DNA of 64,000 nucleotides from Solibacillus sp. FSL R7-0668 (GCF_038006205.1 NZ_JBBOUU010000001.1:1056001-1120000), one strand, 5' to 3'; positions 38,614 to 48,010 are shown, counted from the stretch's first letter. Notes: generated by a model from the letters alone, not told the origin. Made by a program: numbers and translations.

Positions 38614-39498
38614 TTGACGGAACTAGGAGCTCGCTTAAAAGAGGCGAGATTAGCGAAGGGATATAGCTTAGATGATTTGCAGGAAATTACGAAAATTCAA
38701 AAGCGCTATTTAATCGGAATTGAAGAAGGTAACTATTCGATTATGCCGGGTTCTTTTTACGTTCGTGCATTTATTAAGCAATATGCAGAGGCAGTAGGAT
38801 TAGATGCAGAGCAAATTCTTACTGAGTACCGCAGTGATATTCCAGCAGTACAAAAGGAAGAAGTAGCACAATCCTTTACACAAAGTCCAAGTAGACATAA
38901 GATGAAGGCTTCCACGAATAATAAGATGATGGAGGCTATGCCAAAACTGATTGTTGCCTTATTTGCGATTGTTATTTTAGTGGTCATCACAACGCTGTAT
39001 ATGCAAAAGGCAAACAATGTTCCGGATATCGGAGGAGAAGATGACAATAAGCCAATCGAGTATGTAAAAAACCCGAATTCTCCACAAACCAAACCAGAAG
39101 TAACAGAAGAGGATGACACAGAAGAAGATGCGCAGCCACAAGAGCCTGTGCAAACAGAGCCAGAAGTTGTGCAAGTCATCAGCCCAGGTGTTGCAGAAGG
39201 TGAAAATACAATCTATGAGGTAACGGGTACAGACACATTAAAGGTTCGAATTGAAGTATCAGGCTTAACATGGGTAGGTATTCGTAACGAGCAGCGTCAA
39301 GAGCAGGTGGAAGCGAAATCCTATAATGCAGGTGATGTGATTGAACATGATTCAACTGCGAATAATTATGCGCGAATCCGTTTAGGAAACTCAAAAGTGG
39401 CTAAAGTATATGTAAATGACGAAGAAGTGCCGTATGTACAAGATCGTACGACACAAAACATTATTTTAAAGTTAGTGAAAGAACAACAAGGACAGTAG
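38614..39498 (+). CDS. ymfM: RodZ-family membrane protein YmfM
   Basis: Cell-shape protein of the RodZ type, with 294 residues. An N-terminal Xre-like helix-turn-helix (LGARLKEARLAKGYSLDDL, then YSIMPGSFYVRAF) is followed by a basic linker and a single membrane helix (LIVALFAIVILVVITTLYM, residues about 112-130). An acidic Pro/Glu-rich linker and a C-terminal DUF4115 domain complete it. TTG at 38614 is preferred because AGTAGGTG precedes it; the in-frame GTG at 38605 is part of that site. A hairpin (ATTTTAAC/GTTAAAAT, 38554-38579) lies upstream. Confidence 0.87.
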   Translation: MTELGARLKEARLAKGYSLDDLQEITKIQKRYLIGIEEGNYSIMPGSFYVRAFIKQYAEAVGLDAEQILTEYRSDIPAVQKEEVAQSFTQSPSRHKMKASTNNKMMEAMPKLIVALFAIVILVVITTLYMQKANNVPDIGGEDDNKPIEYVKNPNSPQTKPEVTEEDDTEEDAQPQEPVQTEPEVVQVISPGVAEGENTIYEVTGTDTLKVRIEVSGLTWVGIRNEQRQEQVEAKSYNAGDVIEHDSTANNYARIRLGNSKVAKVYVNDEEVPYVQDRTTQNIILKLVKEQQGQ

Positions 39499-39545
39499 TC
39501 ATCTATTAGGATGGCTCTTTTCTTTCAGATGAAAGGTGTTAATAA

Positions 39546-40124
39546 ATGAACATTCCAAATAAGATTACAGTGTCACGAATTTTACTGATCCCGGTATTTG
39601 TCATTGTAATGATGTTTGACTTTGGTTGGGGAAATATGACGCTATTTGGCGCAGAAATGCAAGTGAACTATTTTGTAGGGGCACTGATCTTTATTATTGC
39701 GTCAGCTACAGACTGGGTAGACGGCTATTATGCGCGTAAATACAATTTAGTCACAAATCTAGGAAAGTTCTTAGACCCACTGGCCGATAAATTATTAGTA
39801 TCCGCTGCGTTTATTTTACTAGTAGAAATTGGTTTAGCGCCAGCGTGGCTTGTGATTATTATTATTTCTCGTGAGTTTGCAGTAACGGGCCTACGCTTAA
39901 TTTTAGCAGGGCAAGGGGAAGTTGTGGCAGCCAACCAATTAGGTAAAATTAAAACATGGGCGCAAATTGTTGCAATCTCAGCGTTAATTTTACACAATAC
40001 GATTTTTACATTAATCGGTATTCCGTTTGATGATATTATGCTGTATGTCGCATTATTCTTCACATTATGGTCTGGATGGGATTACTTCTATCTAAATCGT
40101 CGCGTGTTATTAGATTCAAAATAA
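39546..40124 (+). CDS. pgsA: CDP-diacylglycerol-glycerol-3-phosphate 3-phosphatidyltransferase
   Basis: Membrane enzyme making phosphatidylglycerophosphate, the committed step to phosphatidylglycerol. It has 192 residues with about four to five membrane segments. The CDP-alcohol transferase signature (DG-x2-AR-x8-G-x3-D-x3-D) is complete: DGYYARKYN, then LGKFLDPLADKLL, residues about 59-81. The ATG has a GAAAGGTG ribosome site. The order rodZ-pgsA-cinA-recA is standard for Bacillales. Confidence 0.95.
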   Translation: MNIPNKITVSRILLIPVFVIVMMFDFGWGNMTLFGAEMQVNYFVGALIFIIASATDWVDGYYARKYNLVTNLGKFLDPLADKLLVSAAFILLVEIGLAPAWLVIIIISREFAVTGLRLILAGQGEVVAANQLGKIKTWAQIVAISALILHNTIFTLIGIPFDDIMLYVALFFTLWSGWDYFYLNRRVLLDSK

Positions 40125-40142
40125 AGCAAGCTAACTTAAAAC

Positions 40143-40174
40143 AACTCGTACTAGAAATAGTGCGGGTTTTCTTA
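40143..40174 (+). terminator. Intrinsic terminator after pgsA
   Basis: AACTCGTACTA (40143-40153) pairs with TAGTGCGGGTT (40158-40168) with two wobbles and a GAAA tetraloop, then a T-rich tail. cinA starts about 20 bases later, so termination may be partial. Confidence 0.7.
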
Positions 40175-40193
40175 AATTTAAGGGGGAAATCCA

Positions 40194-41447
40194 ATGAATG
40201 CAGAAATTATTGCGGTAGGCTCGGAATTATTATTAGGACAAATCGCCAATACCAATGCCAAATTTATATCAAGCCAGCTTTCGGAGCTTGGTGTTAATGT
40301 TTTTTATCATACAGTTGTTGGAGATAATCGAGCGCGTTTAGTGGAAGCAATTCAAATTGCAGAGCAGCGCGCGGATTTAATTATCTTTTCGGGCGGCTTA
40401 GGTCCAACAAAAGACGATCTAACGAAAGAAACCATTGCCCAGCACTTACAACGTGAGCTTGTTATGGACGAAGTGGCGCTTCATGCAATTGAACAGTTCT
40501 TTAACAAGCAAAAGCGTGTGATGACGGATAATAACCGTAAGCAGGCACTCGTTATACAGGGCTGTGACGTATTAACGAATCATCATGGGATGGCACCGGG
40601 CATGCTGTTAAAACAAGGAAAGCAACATTATATGCTTTTGCCAGGTCCACCAAGGGAGCTAGAGCCGATGTTTCAATTTGAAGCAAAGCCAAAGCTTGCG
40701 GCACTACTTCATGATGGTGGGGTCATTGCTTCCCATGTGCTTCGATTTTATGGCATTGGAGAAGCAGAGCTAGAGGTGCATGTGCAGTCGATATTAGATA
40801 CCCAAACAAATCCAACCGTTGCCCCACTTGCCGCTGATGGCGAGGTGACGCTACGTATTACAGCGAAAGCGGACAACGAACATCAAGCGTATCTGTTAAT
40901 CGAAGAAAAAAAACGCGAAATTTTGGATATCGTAGGGGACTATCATTATGGTGATAATGACGATTCTCTTGCATCAAAACTTGTCGAAATGCTGCTTCAA
41001 AATAAATTAACAATTGCCGCCGCAGAAAGCTTAACGGCTGGGCTATTTCAATCCGAGCTTGCAGAAGTTTCGGGCGTTTCTTCTGTATTAGAAGGTGGCG
41101 TCATCACATACTCAGAGCAAGCAAAAATTAAGCAATTAGGCATATCTCCGCAGTTAATCGAACGTTACAGTGTTGTAAGCAGTGAATGTGCAGCCGAGAT
41201 GGCATTAAAGGTACGACAAAAATTTGGCACCGATATTGGTATTGGCTTAACAGGAGTAGCAGGTCCTGGTAGTCATTACGGCCAGCCAGCTGGTACGGTT
41301 TGGATTGGTCTTGCAATTGGTGATCAGCCCCCTGCTACGCATCGTCTACAATTATCGGGTGCGCGAAATACAAATCGCTTACGTGCGGTGAAATTTACAT
41401 GTAGCTATTTGATGCGTGAATTGAATAAGCTTGGTTATACTAAATAA
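40194..41447 (+). CDS. cinA: CinA, competence/damage-inducible protein
   Basis: Cytoplasmic protein of 417 residues. The N-terminal MoCF-like (COG1058) domain carries VGSELLLGQIANTNAKF and FSGGLGPTKDDLTKE. The C-terminal CinA domain carries AAAESLTAGLFQSEL and GLTGVAGPG. Homologues act as ADP-ribose pyrophosphatase and NMN deamidase. ATG at 40194 follows AAGGGGGAAA. It precedes recA, but recA has its own promoter 100 bases downstream. Confidence 0.95.
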   Translation: MNAEIIAVGSELLLGQIANTNAKFISSQLSELGVNVFYHTVVGDNRARLVEAIQIAEQRADLIIFSGGLGPTKDDLTKETIAQHLQRELVMDEVALHAIEQFFNKQKRVMTDNNRKQALVIQGCDVLTNHHGMAPGMLLKQGKQHYMLLPGPPRELEPMFQFEAKPKLAALLHDGGVIASHVLRFYGIGEAELEVHVQSILDTQTNPTVAPLAADGEVTLRITAKADNEHQAYLLIEEKKREILDIVGDYHYGDNDDSLASKLVEMLLQNKLTIAAAESLTAGLFQSELAEVSGVSSVLEGGVITYSEQAKIKQLGISPQLIERYSVVSSECAAEMALKVRQKFGTDIGIGLTGVAGPGSHYGQPAGTVWIGLAIGDQPPATHRLQLSGARNTNRLRAVKFTCSYLMRELNKLGYTK

Positions 41448-41512
41448 AAACACTAGCAAATAGTAATTTTCATCGTATAAAATAAGGTGAAATAGAGAGT
41501 TTCAAATAAAAC

Positions 41513-41526
41513 CGAAAATACGTTCG
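41513..41526 (+). promoter_or_regulatory. LexA/DinR (SOS) box upstream of recA
   Basis: CGAAAATACGTTCG matches the Bacillus SOS consensus CGAACRNRYGTTCG at 13 of 14 positions (the fifth base is A in place of C). It lies just upstream of the recA -35, where the repressor would block the promoter. Confidence 0.8.
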
Positions 41527-41534
41527 CTTTTTTC

Positions 41535-41563
41535 TTGAATGTTATCTCATTAACAAGTATAAT
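41535..41563 (+). promoter_or_regulatory. Near-consensus sigma-A promoter of recA
   Basis: TTGAAT (41535-41540), a 17-bp spacer and TATAAT (41558-41563). The start would be near 41570, with a short leader to the AAGGAGG ribosome site. Confidence 0.85.
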
Positions 41564-41606
41564 AGAGACATAAAACAATAAAGCTTTTTCTTAAGGAGGA
41601 AATCTT

Positions 41607-42680
41607 TTGAGCGATCGTAAAGCAGCGTTAGATATGGCACTAAAGCAAATTGAAAAACAATTCGGTAAAGGTTCTGTCATGAAGTTAGGTGAAAACACAG
41701 ACCGTAAAATTGAGACATCTTCATCAGGCTCAATCGCTATTGATGCGGCATTAGGCGTTGGCGGTTATCCACGTGGACGAATTGTGGAAGTCTACGGCCC
41801 AGAGTCTTCAGGTAAAACAACTGTTACATTACATGCTATCGCAGAAATTCAAGCAAATGGTGGTACAGCAGCATTTATCGATGCAGAGCACGCATTAGAC
41901 CCAGTCTATGCACAAAAGCTTGGTGTCAATATTGACGATTTACTATTAGCCCAGCCAGATACTGGTGAACAAGCACTTGAAATCGCTGAAGCATTAGTAC
42001 GTTCTGGTGCGATTGATATTATCGTTATTGACTCTGTAGCAGCATTAGTACCAAAAGCAGAGATTGAGGGCGAAATGGGTGACTCACATATGGGTCTACA
42101 AGCGCGTTTAATGTCTCAAGCCTTACGTAAATTATCAGGTGTTATTAACAAATCGAATACACTTGCCATCTTCATCAACCAAGTACGTGAAAAAATCGGT
42201 GTCATGTTCGGGAATCCAGAAACAACTACAGGTGGACGGGCTTTAAAATTCTATTCATCCATCCGTTTAGAAGTACGTCGTGGTGAAGCGATTAAGCAAG
42301 GGACAGAAATCGTTGGTAACAAAACAAAAATTAAAGTCGTAAAAAATAAAGTAGCACCACCATTCCGCACAGCAGAAGTGGATATTATGTACGGTGAAGG
42401 GATTTCAAAAGAAGGGGAAATCGTGGACATCGGTGCAGAATTAGAAATTATTCAAAAGAGCGGTTCTTGGTATTCTTACAACAATGAGCGAATCGGTCAA
42501 GGTCGCGAAAATGTAAAAGCCTTCTTAAAAGAAAACCCAGCTATTCGTGAAGAGGTCGCTGAGAAAATCCGACAAAACTTCGGCATCGGTGGCGATATTG
42601 GCTATACAATCGGCTCACATGATACACCTGAAGAAGAGGAACTCGACGAATTAGAATTATTCGAAGACGACAAAAAATAA
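41607..42680 (+). CDS. recA: Recombinase RecA
   Basis: DNA strand-exchange protein and SOS co-protease. It has 357 residues. Walker [10 protein letters not shown] begins at residue 64. Walker [14 protein letters not shown], the DNA-binding loop region ([17 protein letters not shown]), [19 protein letters not shown] and an acidic C-terminal tail are all present. The start is TTG at 41607, with AAGGAGG well placed before it and no ATG nearby that would keep the family N-terminus. Expression is controlled by the SOS box and promoter just upstream. Confidence 0.98.
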   Translation: MSDRKAALDMALKQIEKQFGKGSVMKLGENTDRKIETSSSGSIAIDAALGVGGYPRGRIVEVYGPESSGKTTVTLHAIAEIQANGGTAAFIDAEHALDPVYAQKLGVNIDDLLLAQPDTGEQALEIAEALVRSGAIDIIVIDSVAALVPKAEIEGEMGDSHMGLQARLMSQALRKLSGVINKSNTLAIFINQVREKIGVMFGNPETTTGGRALKFYSSIRLEVRRGEAIKQGTEIVGNKTKIKVVKNKVAPPFRTAEVDIMYGEGISKEGEIVDIGAELEIIQKSGSWYSYNNERIGQGRENVKAFLKENPAIREEVAEKIRQNFGIGGDIGYTIGSHDTPEEEELDELELFEDDKK

Positions 42681-42689
42681 GCCAATCAG

Positions 42690-42727
42690 AACATGTCATG
42701 CGCAAATAGCATGACATGTTTTTGTTT
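42690..42727 (+). terminator. Intrinsic terminator after recA
   Basis: A perfect 12-bp stem, AACATGTCATGC (42690-42701) with GCATGACATGTT (42709-42720), a 7-base loop and a T-rich tail. Confidence 0.92.
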
Positions 42728-42777
42728 GGAGATATACTGATGAGGAATCCGAGTCAATGGTGGAATGGTTCGGTATT

Positions 42778-42900
42778 CGCAAAAATAATTTGAAAAGCGC
42801 AAATACCTCCAATGAATTCGTAAATAAACATAAAAATTCGTAAATACCCCTCAAGTAACCGCAAATAAACACAAAAAGTCGCAAATACCGCCCCTAGCGA
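42778..42900. repeat. Three 41-bp tandem units with CGYAAATA boxes
   Basis: Three 30-bp cores lie at 42778-42807, 42819-42848 and 42860-42889. Each is followed by an unrelated 11-bp spacer, so the period is exactly 41. Each core is two CGYAAATA-like boxes 20 bases apart around an A-tract, and both boxes of the second and third cores are clean. Box starts are 42778, 42798, 42819, 42839, 42860 and 42880, intervals of 20-21 bp or about two helical turns. The first box is CGCAAAAATA, slightly off. Function is unknown. Confidence 0.8.
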
Positions 42901-43009
42901 AAGCCTATATCCGCTCAGTGATTACCCCCATCTATTGAAAAGTGCGAATCCCCATATTTACTGGACTACAGGTAATATGATTCAAAAAGGCGCAGAGTAA
43001 TGGCTATTC

Positions 43010-43052
43010 TTGACATAGCTAAATTGGAACTATACAATTAAACATGTATAAT
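43010..43052 (+). promoter_or_regulatory. Two overlapping sigma-A promoters for rny
   Basis: The first has TTGACA (43010-43015), a 17-bp spacer and TACAAT (43033-43038). The second has TTGGAA (43024-43029), a 17-bp spacer and TATAAT (43047-43052). Their starts would be 14 bases apart, giving leaders of about 100 bases. Confidence 0.75.
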
Positions 43053-43156
43053 TTCTAAATTTTGAAATGAAATAGGCAGTATGTTTGAGTTCGAACATAT
43101 TAAGCCGACTAGAAGAACATCAGACATATAGTATAGGCATAGGAGGGGATTTTAAG

Positions 43157-44710
43157 ATGGAAATGATTATCCCTGCTTTGCTAGGATTCGCTGTCGGTGT
43201 CGCTGTTATCTATTTCTACATGAAAAACGTGAATGAATCAAAGGTGACTGGTGCAAAGCATGTTGCCGAACAAATCGTTGATGAGGCGAAGCGTGAAGCA
43301 GATGCACTGAAAAAGGAAGCACTACTTGAAGCAAAAGATGAAACTCACAAATTTCGAACTGAAGCGGAAAACGACATTCGTGATCGTCGTAACGAACTTC
43401 AGAAACAAGAGAACCGTTTATTGCAAAGAGAAGAAAATCTTGACCGCAAAGATGATGCTCTGAACAAAAGAGAGACAGGTCTAGAGCGTAAGGAAGAAGC
43501 TCTAGCAAACAGACAACAGCATATTGAACAGATGGAAAGCAAAGTGGAAGAATTAGTTGCTAGTCAAAAAACAGAGCTAGAGCGTATTGCAGCACTTACT
43601 CGTGAGGAAGCGAAGGAAATTATCCTGAAGGAAGTTGAAAACGAACTGACGACGGATATCGCTGTTATGACGAAGGAATCTGAAACACGCGCAAAAGAAG
43701 AGTCAGACAAAAAAGCACGCGAAATTTTATCGCTTGCACTACAACGCTTTGCAGCTGACCATGTTGCCGAAACAACAGTGTCCGTTGTAAACTTACCGAA
43801 TGATGAGATGAAAGGTCGCATCATTGGTCGTGAAGGTCGTAATATTCGAACACTAGAAACACTCACAGGGATTGATTTAATCATCGATGATACACCTGAA
43901 GCAGTTATTCTATCTGGTTTCGACCCAATTCGCCGTGAAACAGCACGTCTTGCACTTGAAAAATTAGTACAAGATGGCCGTATCCACCCGGCACGCATTG
44001 AAGAAATGGTTGAGAAATCTCGCCGTGAAGTGGATGAGCAAATCCGTGAAACCGGTGAACAAACAACATTCGAGGTAGGTATTCATAACCTACACCCAGA
44101 TTTAATGAAAATTCTTGGACGCATGAAATATCGTACAAGCTATGGTCAAAACGTGTTAAAGCACTCCGTTGAGGTTGCTCATTTAGCTGGCTTACTTGCA
44201 GCTGAGCTAGGCGAGGATGTAACATTAGCGCGTCGTGCAGGCTTACTGCATGATATTGGGAAAGCGATTGACCATGAAGTCGAAGGAAGTCATGTTGAAA
44301 TTGGTGTAGAATTAGCTACGAAGTATAAGGAACACCCAGTTGTTATTAACTCGATTGCCTCTCACCATGGGGATACAGAAGCAACTTCAGTCATTGCGGT
44401 ACTTGTTGCAGCAGCAGATGCCTTATCCGCAGCTCGCCCTGGTGCTCGTAGTGAAACATTGGAAAACTATATTCGTCGTCTAGAAAAGCTGGAGGAAATT
44501 TCTGAAAGCTATGAAGGTGTCGAAAAATCATTCGCGATTCAAGCAGGTCGTGAAGTACGCATTATCGTACAGCCAGAAAAAATTGATGATCTTGCATCAC
44601 ACCGCTTAGCCCGTGATATTCGTAAGCGTATCGAGGAAGAGCTAGATTATCCTGGTCACATAAAAGTGACAGTAATTCGTGAAACACGCGCGGTGGAATA
44701 CGCCAAATAA
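43157..44710 (+). CDS. rny: Ribonuclease Y
   Basis: Membrane-anchored endoribonuclease that starts much of mRNA decay. It has 517 residues. An N-terminal membrane helix ([17 protein letters not shown]) is followed by a long charged coiled coil (about residues 30-190), a KH domain ([15 protein letters not shown] near 221) and the HD phosphohydrolase domain, with the His-Asp pair at 365-366 in [11 protein letters not shown] at 43157 follows AGGAGGGGA; an upstream in-frame extension has no ribosome site. In B. subtilis ymdB follows directly, but here a glycan cassette intervenes. Confidence 0.96.
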   Translation: MEMIIPALLGFAVGVAVIYFYMKNVNESKVTGAKHVAEQIVDEAKREADALKKEALLEAKDETHKFRTEAENDIRDRRNELQKQENRLLQREENLDRKDDALNKRETGLERKEEALANRQQHIEQMESKVEELVASQKTELERIAALTREEAKEIILKEVENELTTDIAVMTKESETRAKEESDKKAREILSLALQRFAADHVAETTVSVVNLPNDEMKGRIIGREGRNIRTLETLTGIDLIIDDTPEAVILSGFDPIRRETARLALEKLVQDGRIHPARIEEMVEKSRREVDEQIRETGEQTTFEVGIHNLHPDLMKILGRMKYRTSYGQNVLKHSVEVAHLAGLLAAELGEDVTLARRAGLLHDIGKAIDHEVEGSHVEIGVELATKYKEHPVVINSIASHHGDTEATSVIAVLVAAADALSAARPGARSETLENYIRRLEKLEEISESYEGVEKSFAIQAGREVRIIVQPEKIDDLASHRLARDIRKRIEEELDYPGHIKVTVIRETRAVEYAK

Positions 44711-45079
44711 TATCGAAAATTAGGTCTTAATCTGAGGAGAGTTTTTATACTTTCTCTCTAGATTAAGGCTTTTTTATGCTTTAGGTAAGTAGAAAACATC
44801 ATATAACGAAGTAACTTATAGCAGCAATCCCACTGCGAATTAAGAGACGAATTAATATAGACAAAACGAAGAATACTAGGCATATATTAACCAAATCATG
44901 ACTATACTAATAAAAAGATAGTTAGTGACATTATATTAATTTGCTCAAGCTCAATACACAGTCTAAACATACTCCAATCCCGCTAATCCCACTCTATTAC
45001 TCACAGTTCGTTTTAACTAATCTACTTCATTTTAATATCCATAAGGTATGTGAAAAAATAGGGAGAGGTAGGGGAATTC
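44711..45079 (+). other. Gap between rny and the glycan genes
   Basis: This 369-base gap begins with the rny terminator (44722-44777). The rest is AT-rich. A TATACT at 44903 and a TAGACA at 44858 could be promoter parts, but I find no well-spaced pair. A purine-rich GGGAGAGGTAGGGG ribosome site precedes the next gene. No small gene is supported. Confidence 0.45.
44722..44777 (+). terminator. Intrinsic terminator after rny
   Basis: AGGTCTTAATCT (44722-44733) pairs with AGATTAAGGCTT (44760-44771) with wobbles. A purine-rich arm faces a pyrimidine-rich arm inside the loop, and a run of Ts follows. Confidence 0.82.
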
Positions 45080-45988
45080 ATGAAATTATCAACGCAGGCT
45101 AAGCATTATGCATTTTCGCGAATTGTGAAGGTATCACCGGTTGTCGGTAGTAAATTATTGTATTGGAAAACGTTTAAGCATCGTTTGAATTTGGAAAGTC
45201 CACAAACATTCACTGAAAAATTAATGTGGCTGAAATTATTTGAGGATGTCGAGTTTAAAAGGAGATTTACAGACAAGGTGAAGATGCGTGAATATATGAT
45301 CACGCTGGGCTATAGTCATCTATTGGTTCCGTTAATTGGAATATTTGATGAGGTAGAGGATATCATTTTTGAACAATTGCCGAGAAAGTTCGTTTTGAAA
45401 TGCACGCATGGGGCTAAATTTACGATTGTTTGTGAAAACAAAAGAGAGCTGGATTATCGACAAACAAGGCTGCAATTAGCAGAAATGGTGGCGACCGATT
45501 ATTCCTTGAAGTATGCGGAGCCTCATTATGCAAGGATTCAGCCGAGAATTATTATTGAGCATTTTATCGAACCTTCAATGAGTAATGTTTCGGATAAATA
45601 TAAAATTCATTGCTTCCAAGGGGTGCCGAAGATGATTGAAGTAACGGTGAAGGGCTCTACGCCAGAGCAGCACAGGCTCATGCTAACACCAGATTGGCAG
45701 AATACAAATTATATGAAGGAAAAGTTGGCGTATGGTGAAATAAAAGAAAAGCCAGAGCAGCTTGAAGAGCTAATGGCCATTGCTAAAAAGCTATGTAAGC
45801 CATTTACGTATGTACGAGTCGATTTAACCGTTGTAGATGAGAAAATTTATTTTAACAACTTAATATTTTCTCCGGATGCATGCTTAATGACCGACATTCA
45901 CGAAGAGGCGAATCAAATATTGGGGAAATGGCTAGCGCTGGACATCGGAAAAGCCAAGCAGCCGATTGCCTACGCACGCCCCAAATAA
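45080..45988 (+). CDS. TupA-like ATP-grasp protein of glycan synthesis
   Basis: A 302-residue protein of the ATP-grasp TupA family (PF14305), named after a teichuronopeptide gene of alkaliphilic Bacillus. Typical segments are ESPQTFTEKLMWLKL, FVLKCTHGAKFTIVCEN and PRIIIEHFIEP-SMSNVSDYKIHCF-like sequence. Such proteins are thought to add amino acids or other groups to surface polymers; the reaction here is not known. In many relatives the lysine-rich loop is KCNHGSG; here it is KCTHGAKF. It is followed by a GT2 gene 31 bases on, so a glycan role fits the context. Confidence 0.75.
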   Translation: MKLSTQAKHYAFSRIVKVSPVVGSKLLYWKTFKHRLNLESPQTFTEKLMWLKLFEDVEFKRRFTDKVKMREYMITLGYSHLLVPLIGIFDEVEDIIFEQLPRKFVLKCTHGAKFTIVCENKRELDYRQTRLQLAEMVATDYSLKYAEPHYARIQPRIIIEHFIEPSMSNVSDKYKIHCFQGVPKMIEVTVKGSTPEQHRLMLTPDWQNTNYMKEKLAYGEIKEKPEQLEELMAIAKKLCKPFTYVRVDLTVVDEKIYFNNLIFSPDACLMTDIHEEANQILGKWLALDIGKAKQPIAYARPK

Positions 45989-46019
45989 TTACCACCCTAA
46001 CTTGCAAGGAGGATGTTGC

Positions 46020-46976
46020 ATGATACCTATTGTTTCGATTATTGTTACTACGCATGCGGTTGAATCCGCGATCCAAGACTGTCTACAAAGTCTGCAACAG
46101 CAAACATTAAAAGCAATCGAAGTACTTATTATGAATGATGGTTCTTCTGAGGAAACAGCTCGTATTTGTGAGGCATTCGCCAACGAGGACAGTCGTTTTT
46201 CTATAATGAATGCGCAAAGTCTTACATTAAGTGAAGCGCGTAATTACGGCATGCATATAGCTACAGGAAATTATATTGCATTTGTCGATGGCCATGATTT
46301 TGTGGAATGCACGATGTATGAAAAGCTTGTAAAATGTGCAAAGCAAAAACAGGCAGATCTCGTCCTTTGTGGCTATACAAAATATTGGAAGAAATCGAAG
46401 TATAAAAGACAGTATAAGGTCAACGCAGCAATATTAACGAAGTCCAATCCCGTCGACTATTTTTTAGCCAAGCATAACGAGGCCTATGTCATGCCGTGGA
46501 ATAAATTATTTTTACGTTCGATCATTTTAGAGCATCAATTATACTTTGATAATCCTACTTTTTTTGAACATGTAGGTTTTATGGCTCGTTACTTATCCTT
46601 TGCAAAAGTAATAGCCATTGTCAATGAAGCACAGTACAACCAAGTACAATATGCTGACATGCTGACAAAAAGCTATCATCCATCCATTGCACAATCACAG
46701 GAGCAAATGTATATACAAATGAAGCAATTTTTCGATAAGCGACAATATCGCAATGTCATCGAGGCATTGAATTTACGCATGTATATTCATCGCTATCATT
46801 ATGTATTATTAACGACTGCTAACACAAGACATCTGAAGTCGCTGGAGCGCCAGATTATTCGGGAGGGCAAAAATTTTTCTCAGCTGTCCTGGAAACATCG
46901 GTTGATGAAGCCACTCGTGAAGCTGAGGCTCTATCCGACATTTTTCAGGCTAGTGCATAAAGTAAAGGCAGAATAA
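46020..46976 (+). CDS. Family 2 glycosyltransferase
   Basis: Inverting GT-A transferase of 318 residues that moves a sugar from a nucleotide donor. PIVSIIVTTHAVESAIQDCL opens the nucleotide-binding domain, followed by LIMNDGSSEET and ARNYGMHIATGNYIAFVDGH. The usual DSDD motif reads DGHD here, which keeps the first Asp but changes the metal-binding context. ATG at 46020 has AAGGAGGA nearby; the frame's earlier start lies in the preceding gene. Acceptor and donor cannot be told from sequence. Confidence 0.82.
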   Translation: MIPIVSIIVTTHAVESAIQDCLQSLQQQTLKAIEVLIMNDGSSEETARICEAFANEDSRFSIMNAQSLTLSEARNYGMHIATGNYIAFVDGHDFVECTMYEKLVKCAKQKQADLVLCGYTKYWKKSKYKRQYKVNAAILTKSNPVDYFLAKHNEAYVMPWNKLFLRSIILEHQLYFDNPTFFEHVGFMARYLSFAKVIAIVNEAQYNQVQYADMLTKSYHPSIAQSQEQMYIQMKQFFDKRQYRNVIEALNLRMYIHRYHYVLLTTANTRHLKSLERQIIREGKNFSQLSWKHRLMKPLVKLRLYPTFFRLVHKVKAE

Positions 46977-47038
46977 TCGATTTATCAACATAGTTACTGT
47001 ACATCTAAATTTTAGAATCGTATATGGGGGCGTGTCGG

Positions 47039-48010
47039 TTGATTTTAGTTGTTGGTGGTGCGGGTTATATTGGGAGTCAGGTTGTAAAGCTATTAGTAAA
47101 TACAGAGCAGGTTATTGTATACGATAATTTATCGACAGGGCATCGTGAGGCTGTAGCTGAACATGCCATTTTTGTCCAAGGGGATATCAGGGATGAGGTG
47201 AAGTTAACACAATTATTTTCACTTTTTCCAATTGATGCTGTTTTCCATTTTGCTTCGGCTTGTTCAGCAGAGGAGTCCGTCCCAAATCCTGCGCATTATT
47301 ATGAAAATAATGTAGGGGCTACACTGCATTTACTCAAGGTGATGCGTGCCTATAAAGTGAATAAAATGATTTATTCTTCTACGGCTGCAATCTATCAGCC
47401 GATTGCACAAGGGCTGCTTCATGAAGAAAGCACCATTAGTCCAGTCAATCCGTATGGACGCTCTATGCGAATGGTGGAGCAAATTTTAGAAGATTATGCG
47501 GCAGCTTATGATTTTCAGTGTACGGTTTTACGCTATTTTAATGTTGCAGGAGTGGATGCCTTTGCGCAAAATGGAGATAGTCATGCACCTGAAACGCATT
47601 TAATCCCTCTTGTTTTGAGGCATTTATCTGGTGAGACAGAGACGGTCCAAATTTATGGCGATGATTATGACACAGCAGATGGCACCTATATTCGAGACTA
47701 TCTCTGTGTTGCAGATTTGGCCAAAGCACATATTTTAGCGTTTGAAGCTTTAATGATGGAGCAAAAGCCTTTTACGATTTATAATGTAGGCAATGAGCGC
47801 GGCTATTCTGTAAAAGAAATTATTCAACTATGTGAACAGGTGACGCAAAAAAAGGCGACGATTGAAATAGCCAAAAGACGTAATGGTGAACCAGCGCAAC
47901 TTATAGCATCGGCGAAAAAAATAAGACAAGCACTAGGTTGGGAAGCCGAGAAGGATCTACACATAATGGTTGAACATGCCTGGAATTGGCATCTGCTTCA
48001 GAAATATTGA
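47039..48010 (+). CDS. UDP-glucose 4-epimerase-like protein with altered active site
   Basis: Extended SDR of the GalE family, 323 residues from TTG at 47039, which gives the family N-terminus MILVVGGAGYIGSQ. An ATG at 47024 would add five residues, and the GGGGGCG between them could serve the TTG. NAD binding (GGAGYIG), YYENNVGAT, SSTAAIY and LRYFNVAG are conserved. The catalytic YxxxK motif, however, reads YGRSM: Tyr139 is present but the expected lysine at 143 is methionine. A second, intact galE lies at 51152. This copy may be inactive or have a changed role. Confidence 0.8.
   Translation: MILVVGGAGYIGSQVVKLLVNTEQVIVYDNLSTGHREAVAEHAIFVQGDIRDEVKLTQLFSLFPIDAVFHFASACSAEESVPNPAHYYENNVGATLHLLKVMRAYKVNKMIYSSTAAIYQPIAQGLLHEESTISPVNPYGRSMRMVEQILEDYAAAYDFQCTVLRYFNVAGVDAFAQNGDSHAPETHLIPLVLRHLSGETETVQIYGDDYDTADGTYIRDYLCVADLAKAHILAFEALMMEQKPFTIYNVGNERGYSVKEIIQLCEQVTQKKATIEIAKRRNGEPAQLIASAKKIRQALGWEAEKDLHIMVEHAWNWHLLQKY

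Larger units (their letters stand above)
42681..43156 (+). other. Gap between recA and rny
   Basis: This 476-base gap holds the recA terminator (42690-42727), a three-unit 41-bp-period repeat (42778-42900), about 110 bases of undistinguished sequence, and two overlapping promoters for rny (43010-43052). No gene with a ribosome site is seen; pbpX, which lies here in B. subtilis, is absent. Confidence 0.6.

Noticed and set aside
42778-42900. Possible small CRISPR array
   Set aside because: There are only three units, the spacers are 11 bp, the repeats are not identical, and each repeat contains an internal direct repeat. No cas genes are in the window.
44778-45079. Small gene or promoter before the TupA-like gene
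   Set aside because: No open frame with a ribosome site exists, and -10-like sequences lack a well-spaced -35.
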